Source: Bosea sp. 124
GTDB taxonomy: Bacteria > Pseudomonadota > Alphaproteobacteria > Rhizobiales > Beijerinckiaceae
Direction: 5' to 3'
Assembly: GCF_003046175.1 (NCBI RefSeq)
Contig: NZ_PZZM01000001.1
Span: forward strand, 186,001 to 250,000
Length of the DNA stretch: 64,000 bases
Shown here in pieces: positions 34,955 through 44,100 of the stretch. The notes under the pieces are model-generated. The model had not been told where the DNA came from and ran no database searches. It was given only the letters and a program-made list of their open reading frames with translations. A program made the position numbers and the translations under genes. Position 1 is the first letter of the stretch, and each line of letters begins with the position of its first letter.

Positions 34955-35071
34955 GGTCCTCGTCCTGTGTGGTGGCCAGGGAACATCCCCTCGCCTGACA
35001 CGGACATTGGCTTCTCGCGCCTGAACGGCGCTTGAGGCTGGCATTCACCCGCCGTTTAGCTGCGCCGCCGC

Positions 35072-35860
35072 TTAGCCGCCCGCCGCCTGCCGGCGCTTGA
35101 GCAGCAGCGAGGCGGCGATCAACACCAGCGCGACGATACCGATCAGAAGCGTGCAGGCGGCATTGATCTCGGGCGAGACCCCGAGCCGGATCGCCGAATA
35201 GAGCCGCATCGGCAGGGTGGTCGCACCGGGCCCGGTGGTGAAGCTCGCGATCACGAGGTCGTCGAGCGAAAGCGTGAAGGCCAGCATCCAGGCGGCGGCG
35301 ATGGCCGGCCAGATCAGTGGCAGGGTGACGGTGGTGAAGGTGACCAGCGGCGTCGCGCCGAGATCGCGAGCCGCTTCCTCCAGCGAACGGTCGAATGCAG
35401 CGAGACGCGCCTGCACGACAATGCAGGCGAAGCCGAGGCTGAAGGTCGCGTGGGCGATCGTCACCGTCCAGAAGCCGCGTTCGATATCGGCCGCGACGAA
35501 GAGCAGCAGCAGGGACAGCCCGGTGATGACCTCCGGCATGACCAGCGGCGCCAGCACCATGCCCGAGAAGAGCATGCGACCGCGGAAGCGGCCATGCCGG
35601 GCCAGAGCCAGCGCCGCGAGCGTGCCGAGGCCGGTCGCCAGCGTCGCCGAGACGAAGGCCAGCCTGAGGCTCAGCCAGGCTGCATCGAGCAAGGGCTGGT
35701 TCGACAGCAATGTGCCGTACCAGCGCGTCGAGAACCCGCCCCAGACCGTGACCAGCCGCGAGGCGTTGAAGGAGTAGGCGATCAGCGCCAGGATCGGCAC
35801 ATACAGGAAGGCGAAGCCGGCCACGAGTGCGAGGATGAGACCGGGGCCGAGGCGTCTCAT
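35072..35860 (-). CDS. potI: Polyamine ABC transporter permease (PotI/PotC-like)
   Basis: The 262-residue membrane protein has about six helices and the ABC permease EAA motif (EEAARDLGATPLVTFTTVTLPLI). It starts at MRRLGPGLILALVAG and overlaps the upstream permease stop by four bases. A longer reading through that permease gene is a shadow. It ends the potF-G-H-I unit. Confidence 0.92.
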   Translation of the reverse strand: MRRLGPGLILALVAGFAFLYVPILALIAYSFNASRLVTVWGGFSTRWYGTLLSNQPLLDAAWLSLRLAFVSATLATGLGTLAALALARHGRFRGRMLFSGMVLAPLVMPEVITGLSLLLLFVAADIERGFWTVTIAHATFSLGFACIVVQARLAAFDRSLEEAARDLGATPLVTFTTVTLPLIWPAIAAAWMLAFTLSLDDLVIASFTTGPGATTLPMRLYSAIRLGVSPEINAACTLLIGIVALVLIAASLLLKRRQAAGG

Positions 35861-36762
35861 CGCGCCCCTCCGCCCTCGCCTGCCCGCGCCAGCCGGGCGC
35901 GCTGGAGCAAGGCGAGCGGCAGGACCAGCGCGACCAGCAGGACGATCGCGACCGCCGAGGCCAGCGGCCAGTCGCGCGACGAGAAGGTGCTCCAGAGCAG
36001 ATTGCCGATCATCACGGTGTCGGGCCCGCCGAGCAGGTCGGGGATCACGAATTCGCCGACCGACGGGATGAAGACGAGCGCCGCGCCCGCCAGGATGCCG
36101 GGCAACGACAGCGGCAGCGTCACCGTGGCGAAGGCCTTCACCGGGCTCGCACCGAGATCGGCCGCAGCCTCGAGCAGGCTGCGATCGAGCTTCTCCAGGG
36201 TTGCGAAGAGCGGCAGCACCATGAAGGGCAAGTAGGAATAGACCATGCCGACCAGCACGGCGGCCTCGGTGTTCAGGAGCCGCAAGGGTTCGGTCGTCAG
36301 GCCAAGCGCACCGAGCACCATGTCGAGCAGCCCGTCCGGCCGCAGGATGCCGATCCAAGCGTAGATCCGGATCAGGAAGGAGGTCCAGAACGGCAGGATG
36401 ACCAGCACCAGCAGGACGGGGCGCCAGCCCGGGGGCGCGGCCGCCATGGCATAGGCCAGCGGGTAGCCGATCGTAAGCGCGATCAGCGTCGTCAGCGTCG
36501 CGATGCGCAAGGAGTAGAGATAGCTCTGCCAGTACAGCGAATCCTCGGCGAGCAGACGGAAATTCTCGAGGTCGAGCCCGGCCAGAAAATCACCCAGCTT
36601 CGCCAGTCCCTCGAAATGCGGCGCGTAGGGTGGCAGCGCCGTATCGGCATCTGACAGCGCGATGCGCAACACCATTGCGAAGGGCGCGAGGAAGAACAAC
36701 AGCAGCCAGAGATAGGGCACGGCCACGACGAGGCGGGCGAACGCGCGAGACTTTCCCATCAT
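35857..36762 (-). CDS. potH: Polyamine ABC transporter permease (PotH/PotB-like)
   Basis: The 301-residue permease has about six helices and the EAA motif LEAAADLGASPVKAFATVTLPLS. The start at 36762 (MMGKSRAF) is chosen because longer readings run into the inverted repeat upstream (Pro-rich junk sequence). It forms the channel with the following permease. Confidence 0.92.
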   Translation of the reverse strand: MMGKSRAFARLVVAVPYLWLLLFFLAPFAMVLRIALSDADTALPPYAPHFEGLAKLGDFLAGLDLENFRLLAEDSLYWQSYLYSLRIATLTTLIALTIGYPLAYAMAAAPPGWRPVLLVLVILPFWTSFLIRIYAWIGILRPDGLLDMVLGALGLTTEPLRLLNTEAAVLVGMVYSYLPFMVLPLFATLEKLDRSLLEAAADLGASPVKAFATVTLPLSLPGILAGAALVFIPSVGEFVIPDLLGGPDTVMIGNLLWSTFSSRDWPLASAVAIVLLVALVLPLALLQRARLARAGEGGGAR

Positions 36763-36802
36763 GAACGGCAGCCGGACAGGCACGGCGCCGATGCAGGGCG
36801 CA

Positions 36803-36934
36803 TCCCCTCCCCCCGCTTGCGGTGGGGAGGGATAGGGTGGGGGGCAGTGCCGCTCGGCGAAACGATTAAGGACAAAGTTCCGGCTTTCCGGCCCCCCATC
36901 CCTATCCCTTCCCCGCCGCAAGCGGGGGGAAGGG
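36803..36934. repeat. Inverted repeat inside the polyamine operon
   Basis: A C-rich then G-rich arm at about 36803-36842 is repeated inverted, with small differences, at about 36892-36934, with about 50 bases between the arms. It contains the runs CCCCTCCCCCC/GGGGGGAAGGG and GGGATAGGGTGGGG/CCCCATCCCTATCCC. It fills most of the 196-base gap between the ATPase and permease genes and could fold into a long stem in the mRNA. Confidence 0.75.
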
Positions 36935-36958
36935 AACATGTCGAGCCCCATTGCTCCC

Positions 36959-38134
36959 TCATGGCGGCAGGACCAGCCCGCCCTCGACATCCCAGGACAG
37001 CCAGACCTTGTCCTCCCAGGCGAAGGGTCGCGCCGTCCGGCGCGTGCGGTTGGCGAGCGCGACCTTCATCAGCCGGCCGCCTTCGCCACCGACCATGACC
37101 TGCACCATGGTGACGTCACCGAGATAGCCGATGTCCCAGATCTCGCCCGCCACCTTGTTGAACGTTCCTGCCGGCTCGTCATGGCCTAGGTCGACCTTCT
37201 CCGGCCGCAGACCGACGAGAATGGACGCGCCCGGCGCAAAGGCCGGGGCCTCCTCATCGAGTTCAACATCGCCGGCAAGCTCCGTCGCGACCCTGACGAG
37301 ATCGCCCTCGATGGCCGTGACGCGCCCCTCCAGAATATTGATGTCGCCGACGAACTCGGCGACGTAGCGATTGGCCGGCGCCTCGTAGATCAGGTCCGGC
37401 GGGCCGGTCTGGACGAGCCTGCCGTGGTCCATCACCGCCATCCGGTCGGCCATCGTCATGGCCTCGTCCTGATCGTGCGTGACGACCATGAAGGTCGTGC
37501 CGAGTTCGCTTTGCAGATCCATCAGCTCGAACTGCGTCGCCTCGCGCAGCTTGCGGTCGAGCGCCGCCATCGGCTCGTCCAGCAGCAGCAGCTTCGGGCG
37601 CTTGGCGAGGGCGCGGGCGAGTGCAACCCGCTGGCGCTGGCCGCCCGAGAGCTGGTCCGGCCGGCGTGCGCCCAGCCCCTCCAGCCTGACCAGCGCCAGC
37701 ATCTCCGCGACGCGCCGCGCGATCTCGGCACGCGGCAGTCTCTCGCGCTTCAGCCCATAGGCGACATTGTCCGCGACGTTGAGATGAGGGAACAGCGCAT
37801 AGGACTGGAACATCATGTTGACCGGCCGCAGATGCGGCGGCACGGCCGTGATGTCGACGCCGTCGATCAGGATTTCCCCGGCATCGGGCGTCTCGAACCC
37901 CGCCAGCATGCGCATCAGCGTGGTCTTGCCGCAGCCGGAGGGGCCGAGCAGCGCGAAGAACTCGCGCGGGTAGAGCGCGAGCGACAATTCGTCGACCGCA
38001 GTCACCGGGCCGAAGCGCTTGCTGACATTGCGGAATTGGACGAGCGGCGTCGCGGCCGGGTCGTTCCACGGCTGGAAGGACCGGCGCACACTGCCGGGTG
38101 ATGCCTTGCGCCTGGCAGGCGTGCCGCCGCTCAC
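36959..38134 (-). CDS. potG: Polyamine ABC transporter ATPase (PotG/PotA-like)
   Basis: The 391-residue protein has Walker A GPSGCGKTT, Q-loop NMMFQSYALFPHL, signature LSGGQRQRVALAR, Walker B LLLLDEPMAALD and H-loop VVTHDQDEA, then a C-terminal TOBE domain with VGLRPEKVDL. It powers uptake of putrescine or spermidine. The first 25 or so residues before PLVQFRNVSKRFG are not conserved. It follows the binding protein gene by 60 bases. Confidence 0.95.
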   Translation of the reverse strand: MSGGTPARRKASPGSVRRSFQPWNDPAATPLVQFRNVSKRFGPVTAVDELSLALYPREFFALLGPSGCGKTTLMRMLAGFETPDAGEILIDGVDITAVPPHLRPVNMMFQSYALFPHLNVADNVAYGLKRERLPRAEIARRVAEMLALVRLEGLGARRPDQLSGGQRQRVALARALAKRPKLLLLDEPMAALDRKLREATQFELMDLQSELGTTFMVVTHDQDEAMTMADRMAVMDHGRLVQTGPPDLIYEAPANRYVAEFVGDINILEGRVTAIEGDLVRVATELAGDVELDEEAPAFAPGASILVGLRPEKVDLGHDEPAGTFNKVAGEIWDIGYLGDVTMVQVMVGGEGGRLMKVALANRTRRTARPFAWEDKVWLSWDVEGGLVLPP

Positions 38135-38194
38135 CGGCCCGTCCCGCTCACATCAGTCCAGTTCACGTCAGTCCAGCCCATTTGCCGGCCCCGC

Positions 38195-39307
38195 TCACTT
38201 GCCGGTCTTCACCCGGGTCCAGATCCGGTTGACCAGACGCTGCGACTTCTGGTCGTAGGGCGTGATCGTGTAGAGACGGGCCATCACCGCCTCCGGTGGA
38301 TAGATGCCCGGATTGTCGCGCACCGCGGCCGAGAGCAGCGGCTTGGAGGCCAGGTTGCCGTTGGCATACTGGATGAAATCCGAATTCTTGGCCGCCATCA
38401 CCGGCCGGTTGACGAAATCGATGAAGGCCAGCGCCGCCTCCGGGTTGCCGGCATCCTTGGGGATGACGAAGGAATCGAACCACATCAGCGCGCCCTCCTT
38501 CGGAATCGCATAGGCGATCTCGACCTTGTTCTTGGCCTCTTCCGCACGTTTCTTCGCCTGCAGCACGTCGCCGGAATAGCCGACCGCGAGGCAGATATCC
38601 CCATTCGCCAGCGCGTTGATGTATTCCGAGGAATGGAATTTCTGGATATGCGGGCGGATCTTGCGCAGCAATTCGCCGGCCTTGTTCAGGTCGGCTTCCG
38701 CCTTCGAGTCCGGGTTGAGGCCGAGATAGCGCAAGGCGGCCGGGAACATCTCCTCGACCGCATCGAGCACATGGACGCCGCAGTTGGAGAGCTTCTTGAG
38801 CTGGTCGGGCTCGAACAGGATCTTCCAGCTGTCGATGACCGCGTCGGGGCCGAGCCGCTCCCTGATCTTGGCGACGTTGTAGCCGATGCCGGTAGTGCCC
38901 CACATGTAGTTCACGGCATATTTGTTGCCGGGATCGTATTTGGCGAGGCGCCCCTGGATTTCGGGCCAGGCATTCTTGAGGTTCGGCACTTTGGCGGCGT
39001 CGATCGGCGCGTAGAGGCCGAGCGGGATATGCCGCGGCAGGAAGGAGGCGGTGACGACGATCAGGTCGTAGCCCGTCTTGCCGGCCAGAAGCTTGGTCTC
39101 GACGGTCTCCATCTGGTCGAAGGTGTCGTAGACGACGGTGATCCCGGTTTCCTTCTTGAAGGCGTCCAGCACCTCCGGATCGACATAGTCCGACCAGTTG
39201 TAGATGCGCAGTTCCTTGTTCTGCGCGCCGGCAGAACCGGCCGCCAGAAGCGAAAGCCCCAGCGCCGCACCCGATACGATCCCCTTCAGCCAGCCACGCG
39301 CCGTCAT
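38195..39307 (-). CDS. potF: Periplasmic polyamine-binding protein (PotF-like)
   Basis: The 370-residue protein has a signal peptide ending near AGA (GLSLLAAGSAGAQ) and the PotF/PotD pattern LRIYNWSDYVDPEVLDAFKKETGI, YMWGTTGIGYN and FIDFVNRP. The start at 39307 follows GAGGGGGA. It binds polyamine in the periplasm and delivers it to the permeases encoded downstream; it is the first gene of the operon. Confidence 0.95.
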   Translation of the reverse strand: MTARGWLKGIVSGAALGLSLLAAGSAGAQNKELRIYNWSDYVDPEVLDAFKKETGITVVYDTFDQMETVETKLLAGKTGYDLIVVTASFLPRHIPLGLYAPIDAAKVPNLKNAWPEIQGRLAKYDPGNKYAVNYMWGTTGIGYNVAKIRERLGPDAVIDSWKILFEPDQLKKLSNCGVHVLDAVEEMFPAALRYLGLNPDSKAEADLNKAGELLRKIRPHIQKFHSSEYINALANGDICLAVGYSGDVLQAKKRAEEAKNKVEIAYAIPKEGALMWFDSFVIPKDAGNPEAALAFIDFVNRPVMAAKNSDFIQYANGNLASKPLLSAAVRDNPGIYPPEAVMARLYTITPYDQKSQRLVNRIWTRVKTGK

Positions 39308-39438
39308 GATCCGTCCGATTCCCCCTCTGGCAGACGGCGCCGAAGCTAGCAGCTTGGCCACGCGCCTCAAGCCGTTGTGATCCGGCGGCGCCGGCAAACC
39401 ATCTTGCGATGCAACATGGCTGCCACATATCATCATCC

Positions 39439-40200
39439 ATGCGCGCCGCCCGGCTTGTCCCTCTGCTTGTCCTGCTGTTGTTCCTCCTACCCTTGGTCAC
39501 GCATGCGGCCTGGTGGTCGATGCGGGGTGGCGCGGATGACTGGCGGCGGGCCGACTGGTCGAGCGCGAAGCTTCTCCCCGCGGCCTCCATCGAACCCGAG
39601 GCGACGGTGCATGTCTTCGCCGCCCGGGTCGGCCGCTGGCGCGGCGTCTTTGCGCATCATTCCTGGGTGGTGGTGAAGGAGCGCGGCGCCAGCGCCTATA
39701 CGCGTTTCGACGTGGTCGGCTGGGGCACGCCGGTGCGCGTCAACCATCGCGAGGCGGACGGGCGCTGGTATGGCAACCTTCCCGAACTCGTCACCGAGGT
39801 CCGGGGCGAGGCGGCGGAGCGGCTCATCCCGCGCATCCGAGAAGCCGTGAAAGCTTACGCCTATGCCACGCCCGGCACCTATCAGGCCTGGCCAGGGCCG
39901 AATTCGAACAGCTTTGTCCAGCACGTCATGGCCGAAGTGCCCGAGCTCGCGCAGGCTCTGCCGCCAACCGCGATCGGCAAGGATTTCCGCAATGATGGCC
40001 TCTTCGCCGGGTTCACCCCAAGCCGCACCGGCGTGCAGGCCTCGCTTTACGGATTGGCCGGTGTGACGATCGGCTGGGTCGAGGGCATCGAGGTCAACCT
40101 GCTCGGCCTCGTCGCGGGCTTCGACCTGCGCAGCCCGGCGCTGAAGCTGCCCGGCTGGGGGCGGATCAGCCCGCTTGGCTCGTCCAGCCCGTCTTCCTAG
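39439..40200 (+). CDS. DUF3750 family protein
   Basis: The 253-residue protein has an N-terminal hydrophobic segment (LVPLLVLLLFLLPLVTHA) and DUF3750 features such as VFAARVGRWRGVFAHHSWVVVKE, VGWGTPVRVNHREADG and WPGPNSNSFVQHV. The HHSW and NSNSF segments resemble an NlpC-like or LRAT-like fold with possible catalytic residues, but this is inference. It is convergent with the transglycosylase, with three bases between them. Confidence 0.85.
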   Translation: MRAARLVPLLVLLLFLLPLVTHAAWWSMRGGADDWRRADWSSAKLLPAASIEPEATVHVFAARVGRWRGVFAHHSWVVVKERGASAYTRFDVVGWGTPVRVNHREADGRWYGNLPELVTEVRGEAAERLIPRIREAVKAYAYATPGTYQAWPGPNSNSFVQHVMAEVPELAQALPPTAIGKDFRNDGLFAGFTPSRTGVQASLYGLAGVTIGWVEGIEVNLLGLVAGFDLRSPALKLPGWGRISPLGSSSPSS

Positions 40201-40203
40201 ACG

Positions 40204-41043
40204 CTAGTTGCGCAGCACGACGCAGTTGCCCCCGGCATGCCTCAACCGGCCGCAGAAGGCGCTCGCCTCGCGCGCGGTCTGCATCGGCAGGCGGACGCGG
40301 TAGAACGGCGCGCGGCCCCTTCCTGCGATGCGAGAGCCGAGGATCAGCGTCGGCCGGTCGGCGAGCAGCGAGGCGAAACGCACGGCGAGCGCCTGGTAGG
40401 ACCGGATCGCCCGCGCCTTGGAGACGTTACCGGCGAGCTGGACGCCGAACGGCGCGTAGACACCCTCGATCAGAGCGGGCGGCGCCGCGCGGCGGATCGA
40501 CGCCACGGTCGGCAGGCAATCGGTCCTGTCGGTCGTCGGGTCGGGCGGCGTCTCGCCGGCGCCCGGGCGCCACTCCTCAATGCCGCGGCCGGTGATGAAG
40601 CGCACATAGGCTTGCGTCTCCAGCGGCAACCCGCCGCCCTGGCCGAGCCAGCGTGCAAGCCGCGTCGGCCCGGCATTATAGGCTGCGGCGGCAAGGCCGA
40701 GATTCCCGAACTGGGCCTTCAGCGCAGCCAGATAGGCGGCGGAGGCCGGGATCGCGGCTTCGGGATCGAACGGATCGGCAAGGCCGCGCTCATTGGCCGT
40801 GCCCGGCATGAACTGCGCCACGCCCTGCGCGCCCGCGCGGCTGGTGACGTTCGGCCGGAAGCTGCTTTCGCGCCAGATCAGCCGGGTGAAGAACGCGACC
40901 GGCAGCTTGCTCTCGCCTGCCGCCCGTTCGATGAGGCGGCAGATTGTTTCGGCAATGCTCTCCTGCGGCTCAGCCGCGAGGGCTCGGGGGGCCACGAACG
41001 ATGTGGCCAGAGCGAGTGAGATCAGGAGAGCCGCCAGCCTCAC
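40204..41043 (-). CDS. Lytic transglycosylase (SLT domain)
   Basis: The 279-residue protein has a signal peptide (LAALLISLALATSFVAPRALA), an SLT domain with catalytic E59 in IWRESSF, and the motifs SRAGAQGVAQFMPGTA and AAYNAGP. The C-terminal part (about 180-279) resembles a SPOR-like region and carries a cysteine pair. It cuts murein in the periplasm. Its start overlaps the stop of the next gene upstream by four bases. Confidence 0.92.
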   Translation of the reverse strand: MRLAALLISLALATSFVAPRALAAEPQESIAETICRLIERAAGESKLPVAFFTRLIWRESSFRPNVTSRAGAQGVAQFMPGTANERGLADPFDPEAAIPASAAYLAALKAQFGNLGLAAAAYNAGPTRLARWLGQGGGLPLETQAYVRFITGRGIEEWRPGAGETPPDPTTDRTDCLPTVASIRRAAPPALIEGVYAPFGVQLAGNVSKARAIRSYQALAVRFASLLADRPTLILGSRIAGRGRAPFYRVRLPMQTAREASAFCGRLRHAGGNCVVLRN

Positions 41044-42323
41044 ACTGCGTCCAGCGCCTGCGCCAGATCCGAGATCAGGTCCTCGATGTTCTCGATCCCG
41101 ACAGAGATGCGGATCAGCGCATCGGTGAGACCAATCTCCTCGCGCAGTTCGCGCGCTACGCCCGAATGCGTCATCGCGGCCGGATGCGAGACCAGCGTTT
41201 CCGTGCCGCCGAGCGAGACAGCGAGTTTCATGATCTGGAGGTTGTCAAGCAGCGCGAAGGCCTCCTTCTCGCCACCGACGACATCGAAAGCGAAGGTCGA
41301 GCCAGCCGCCGTGCATTGCCGGTCGAAGACGGCCTTGCGGGCATCGCCCTGCGCCAGCGCGCCAAGGTAATGCACCTTGGCCACTTTGGGATGGCGCGAG
41401 AGGTATTCGGCGACGAGCTTGGCGTTCTCGTTGGCGCGGCTCATGCGGATGTCGAGCGTCTCGAGCGAGCGCATCAGCATCCAGCAGGAGTTCGGGTCGA
41501 GCTGCGTACCGAGCGAACCGCGCCAGCCCTTGACCTGCCGTACCAGCTTGTCCGAGCCGCTGATCGAGCCGCCGACAAGGTCGGAGTGGCCGCCGACATA
41601 TTTGGTCAGCGAGAGCAGCGAGAGATCGGCGCCGTGCTTCAGCGGCTTCTGGTATTTCGGCCCGAGCATGGTGTTGTCGACCACGACCGGCGGGCGATAG
41701 CCCTGCGATTTCTCCAGTTCGTCCGCGAGCGTCGCGCAGCCGGCGAGGTCGACCAGCCCGTTGGTCGGGTTCGCCGGCGTCTCGACCAGGATCATGCCGA
41801 CGCGGCCCTTGGCGGCGGCGGCCTTCGCCGTCTCTCGCATCTGGACCACGTCGAGCCCGTCGGTGAAGCCGAAGGGCGTGACGCCGAAAGCACCCATCTG
41901 GTTCTTCAGCAGGGTTTCGGTGCCGCCATAGAGCGGGCGCGAGTGGATGACGGTGTCGCCCGGCCGCAAGAACGCGAAGCAGGTCGTGGCGATCGCGGCC
42001 ATGCCGCTGGCGAAGACGGCACAGCGCTCCGCCTCGTCCCAGATCGCCAGGCGATCCTCCAGGATTTCCATGTTGGGGTGGTTGAAGCGGGAATAGACCA
42101 GGCCCGGCTTCTCGCCCGGCTTGGGCTGGCGGCGGCCGGAGGTGAAGTCGAAGAAGTCCTTGCCCTGCTGGGCATTCTGGAAAACGAAGGTCGAGGTCAG
42201 GAAGATCGGCGGCTTGAGCGAGCCCTCCGACATCGCGGGCGAATAGCCGAAGCCCATCATCAGGGTCTCGGGATGGAGCTTGCGGTTGGCGATCCGGTCC
42301 TTGTGATAGCTGTCGTCGCTCAT
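41040..42323 (-). CDS. Cystathionine gamma-synthase family PLP enzyme
   Basis: The 427-residue protein has the Cys/Met-metabolism PLP fold: SRFNHPNMEILEDRLA, the PLP-phosphate region ASGMAAI, the ETPANPT motif, and the PLP lysine K241 in SLTKYVGGHSD. Family members act as methionine gamma-lyase, cystathionine gamma-synthase or gamma-lyase; the sequence alone does not decide. The divergent Lrp regulator gene suggests amino-acid-induced catabolism, which favours a gamma-lyase. Confidence 0.9.
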   Translation of the reverse strand: MSDDSYHKDRIANRKLHPETLMMGFGYSPAMSEGSLKPPIFLTSTFVFQNAQQGKDFFDFTSGRRQPKPGEKPGLVYSRFNHPNMEILEDRLAIWDEAERCAVFASGMAAIATTCFAFLRPGDTVIHSRPLYGGTETLLKNQMGAFGVTPFGFTDGLDVVQMRETAKAAAAKGRVGMILVETPANPTNGLVDLAGCATLADELEKSQGYRPPVVVDNTMLGPKYQKPLKHGADLSLLSLTKYVGGHSDLVGGSISGSDKLVRQVKGWRGSLGTQLDPNSCWMLMRSLETLDIRMSRANENAKLVAEYLSRHPKVAKVHYLGALAQGDARKAVFDRQCTAAGSTFAFDVVGGEKEAFALLDNLQIMKLAVSLGGTETLVSHPAAMTHSGVARELREEIGLTDALIRISVGIENIEDLISDLAQALDAV

Positions 42324-42379
42324 GATGGCCTCGCTGGTTGAACTCTAGCCGAAACGCTCGCGGGTTCGCTCTGGATTTG

Positions 42380-42390
42380 AGGATAATCCT
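42380..42390. promoter_or_regulatory. Palindrome in the divergent promoter of the PLP enzyme and lrp genes
   Basis: AGGATAATCCT is a perfect palindrome around one base in a more AT-rich part of the 156-base divergent region. Lrp proteins bind short, weakly conserved palindromes, often in their own promoters, so this is a candidate site for the adjacent regulator. Confidence 0.4.
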
Positions 42391-42479
42391 GCTATGGGAC
42401 GATTGCTTGGATGCATTCAACTCCCTATGGATTCATTTCAGCAGCTTACTGCCAATGAAAAGCCATGCAGGAGCAGACC

Positions 42480-42938
42480 ATGCTCGACAGCGTCGATCGT
42501 CGCATGCTCGCCGTCCTTCAGGAGGATGGCCGCATCACCAACCAGGACCTGTCGCAGAAGGTCGGCCTCTCGCCGACGCCCTGCCTGCGCCGGTTGAAGC
42601 GGCTCGAGGATACCGGCGTGATCCAGGGCTATTCGGCCACCGTCGACCCCAAGGCCTATGGCCTGCCGTTCAGCGTCTTCGTCTCGGTCAGGCTGTCGCA
42701 GCAGACGCAGGAGAACATCGCCGAATTCGAGAAGGCGGTCGAGGGCTGGGGCGAGGTGACCGAATGCTATCTGATGACCGGCTCGCAGGATTACCTGCTG
42801 CGCGTGCTGACCGACGGCATCGAAGGCTATGAGCGCTTCCTGAAGCAGAAGATGACGCGGCTCAAATGCATCCAGTCGGTCGAATCCAACTTCGCCCTCG
42901 CCACGGTCAAGAAGCGCATCGGCCTGCCGCCGATCTGA
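42480..42938 (+). CDS. Lrp/AsnC-family transcriptional regulator
   Basis: The 152-residue protein has an N-terminal winged helix (LDSVDRRMLAVLQEDGRITNQDLSQKVGLSPTPCLRR when read in pieces) and a C-terminal RAM ligand-binding domain (GSQDYLLRVLTDGIEGYERF). The ATG at 42480 is chosen as AGGAG stands seven bases before it; an ATG at 42465 is the alternative. It probably controls the divergent PLP enzyme gene in response to an amino acid. Confidence 0.94.
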   Translation: MLDSVDRRMLAVLQEDGRITNQDLSQKVGLSPTPCLRRLKRLEDTGVIQGYSATVDPKAYGLPFSVFVSVRLSQQTQENIAEFEKAVEGWGEVTECYLMTGSQDYLLRVLTDGIEGYERFLKQKMTRLKCIQSVESNFALATVKKRIGLPPI

Positions 42939-42957
42939 GCGGCCTGTCCCGTCGGGA

Positions 42958-43980
42958 TCAGGCGCCCTTGCCGCGATCCATCGCGCGGCGCACCACCTGC
43001 GTGACCTCGCTGTCCGACAGGAACAGGTCATGCCGCAGCATGCTCCAGCCCCGGCCGGAGGTGTCGGCGACGCGAACGCCCAGCGCCTCGAGACGGGCGC
43101 GATCCGCCGCGCCGGCCCGGGCGACGCCACCGGCGATGCGGGCGGAAATTGCCAGCGCCCTGTCGCCCGGATCGATGATCAGCGTCATGCGGCGGGCGAG
43201 CGGGCCGAGCTTTCCGACCGTCTGCTCGAAGGCGTCGATGTCGATGTCGGGAGAGGCGAGGACGACCGAGCCGATGCGGGCATAGACATCGGCCGAATCG
43301 CGCAGCTCGCGCAGACCTTCCAGCGTCAGGAAGGTGCCCATCGAATGCGCGACGATGTGAATGCGGCCGACGGTCGGGTTCGCGACCAGCGCCTGCAGCG
43401 CCTTGACGAAGCCGTCGCGCGACCAGAGCGCGCTCTCGCGATCATAGGCGTAGTCGAAGAGCTTGCCGCCCGAGGGCCAGGAGAAGATCGCGGTACGGCC
43501 TTGGAATTCAAGCGAATGGGATAGCTGGCCGGCGCTGCGCGCGGCGGATTCGAAGGTCTCGTTGTAGCCATGCACGTAAAGCAGCACGTCGCGCCCGGTC
43601 GCGGCCTGGGCGAAGGCGCGGCCGGGCTCGGCCGAGGTCTGGCCGTCGATGCCAAGCACGGCCCAGTCGCCGCTGACGGCCGAGGAGACGCGGCCGGAGA
43701 TGCCGTTGCCGGGCGGGGAGAGCCGTGCCTCGGCGAAAATCAGTGAGCCGCGATCGGAGCCGAAGAAGGGCTGGCGCGAGCCCAGGGGCTTGCGTGTGGT
43801 GACGACGAGGAGTTCCGGCTCCTTGCCCAGCGCCGAGGCATCGGCCCGCGTCGGCTCCGAGAACGGCGAGACAGCGGCTTCGGTCTGGGCGCAGGCCGAG
43901 AGCACCAGCGAGAGCAGCGCAGCGAGAGCCGCCATGCGACAGAAAGGAGCGTGCCGCGAAACAGGCATCGTGTCAGGCAT
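42958..43980 (-). CDS. DUF900 alpha/beta hydrolase, lipoprotein (copy 1)
   Basis: The protein (about 340 residues) has a lipoprotein signal peptide with lipobox LSAC, and an alpha/beta hydrolase domain of the DUF900 type: VLLYVHGYNETFESAA, IFSWPSGG and the nucleophile in AHSMGT. The start is uncertain among ATGs at 43980 and 43968. It is a paralogue of the next gene upstream. The substrate is unknown; a membrane-anchored esterase is likely. Confidence 0.85.
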   Translation of the reverse strand: MPDTMPVSRHAPFCRMAALAALLSLVLSACAQTEAAVSPFSEPTRADASALGKEPELLVVTTRKPLGSRQPFFGSDRGSLIFAEARLSPPGNGISGRVSSAVSGDWAVLGIDGQTSAEPGRAFAQAATGRDVLLYVHGYNETFESAARSAGQLSHSLEFQGRTAIFSWPSGGKLFDYAYDRESALWSRDGFVKALQALVANPTVGRIHIVAHSMGTFLTLEGLRELRDSADVYARIGSVVLASPDIDIDAFEQTVGKLGPLARRMTLIIDPGDRALAISARIAGGVARAGAADRARLEALGVRVADTSGRGWSMLRHDLFLSDSEVTQVVRRAMDRGKGA

Positions 43981-44100
43981 CCGGTGGGTTGTGAGCGGCC
44001 GAGTTGGCCAGCACCATCTTAACGACAGGCTAACGCGGCCATAATGCGGCAAGACGACGGACGCGCCGACATTTGCCGTGGATTGCCTGCCTGATTTCGC

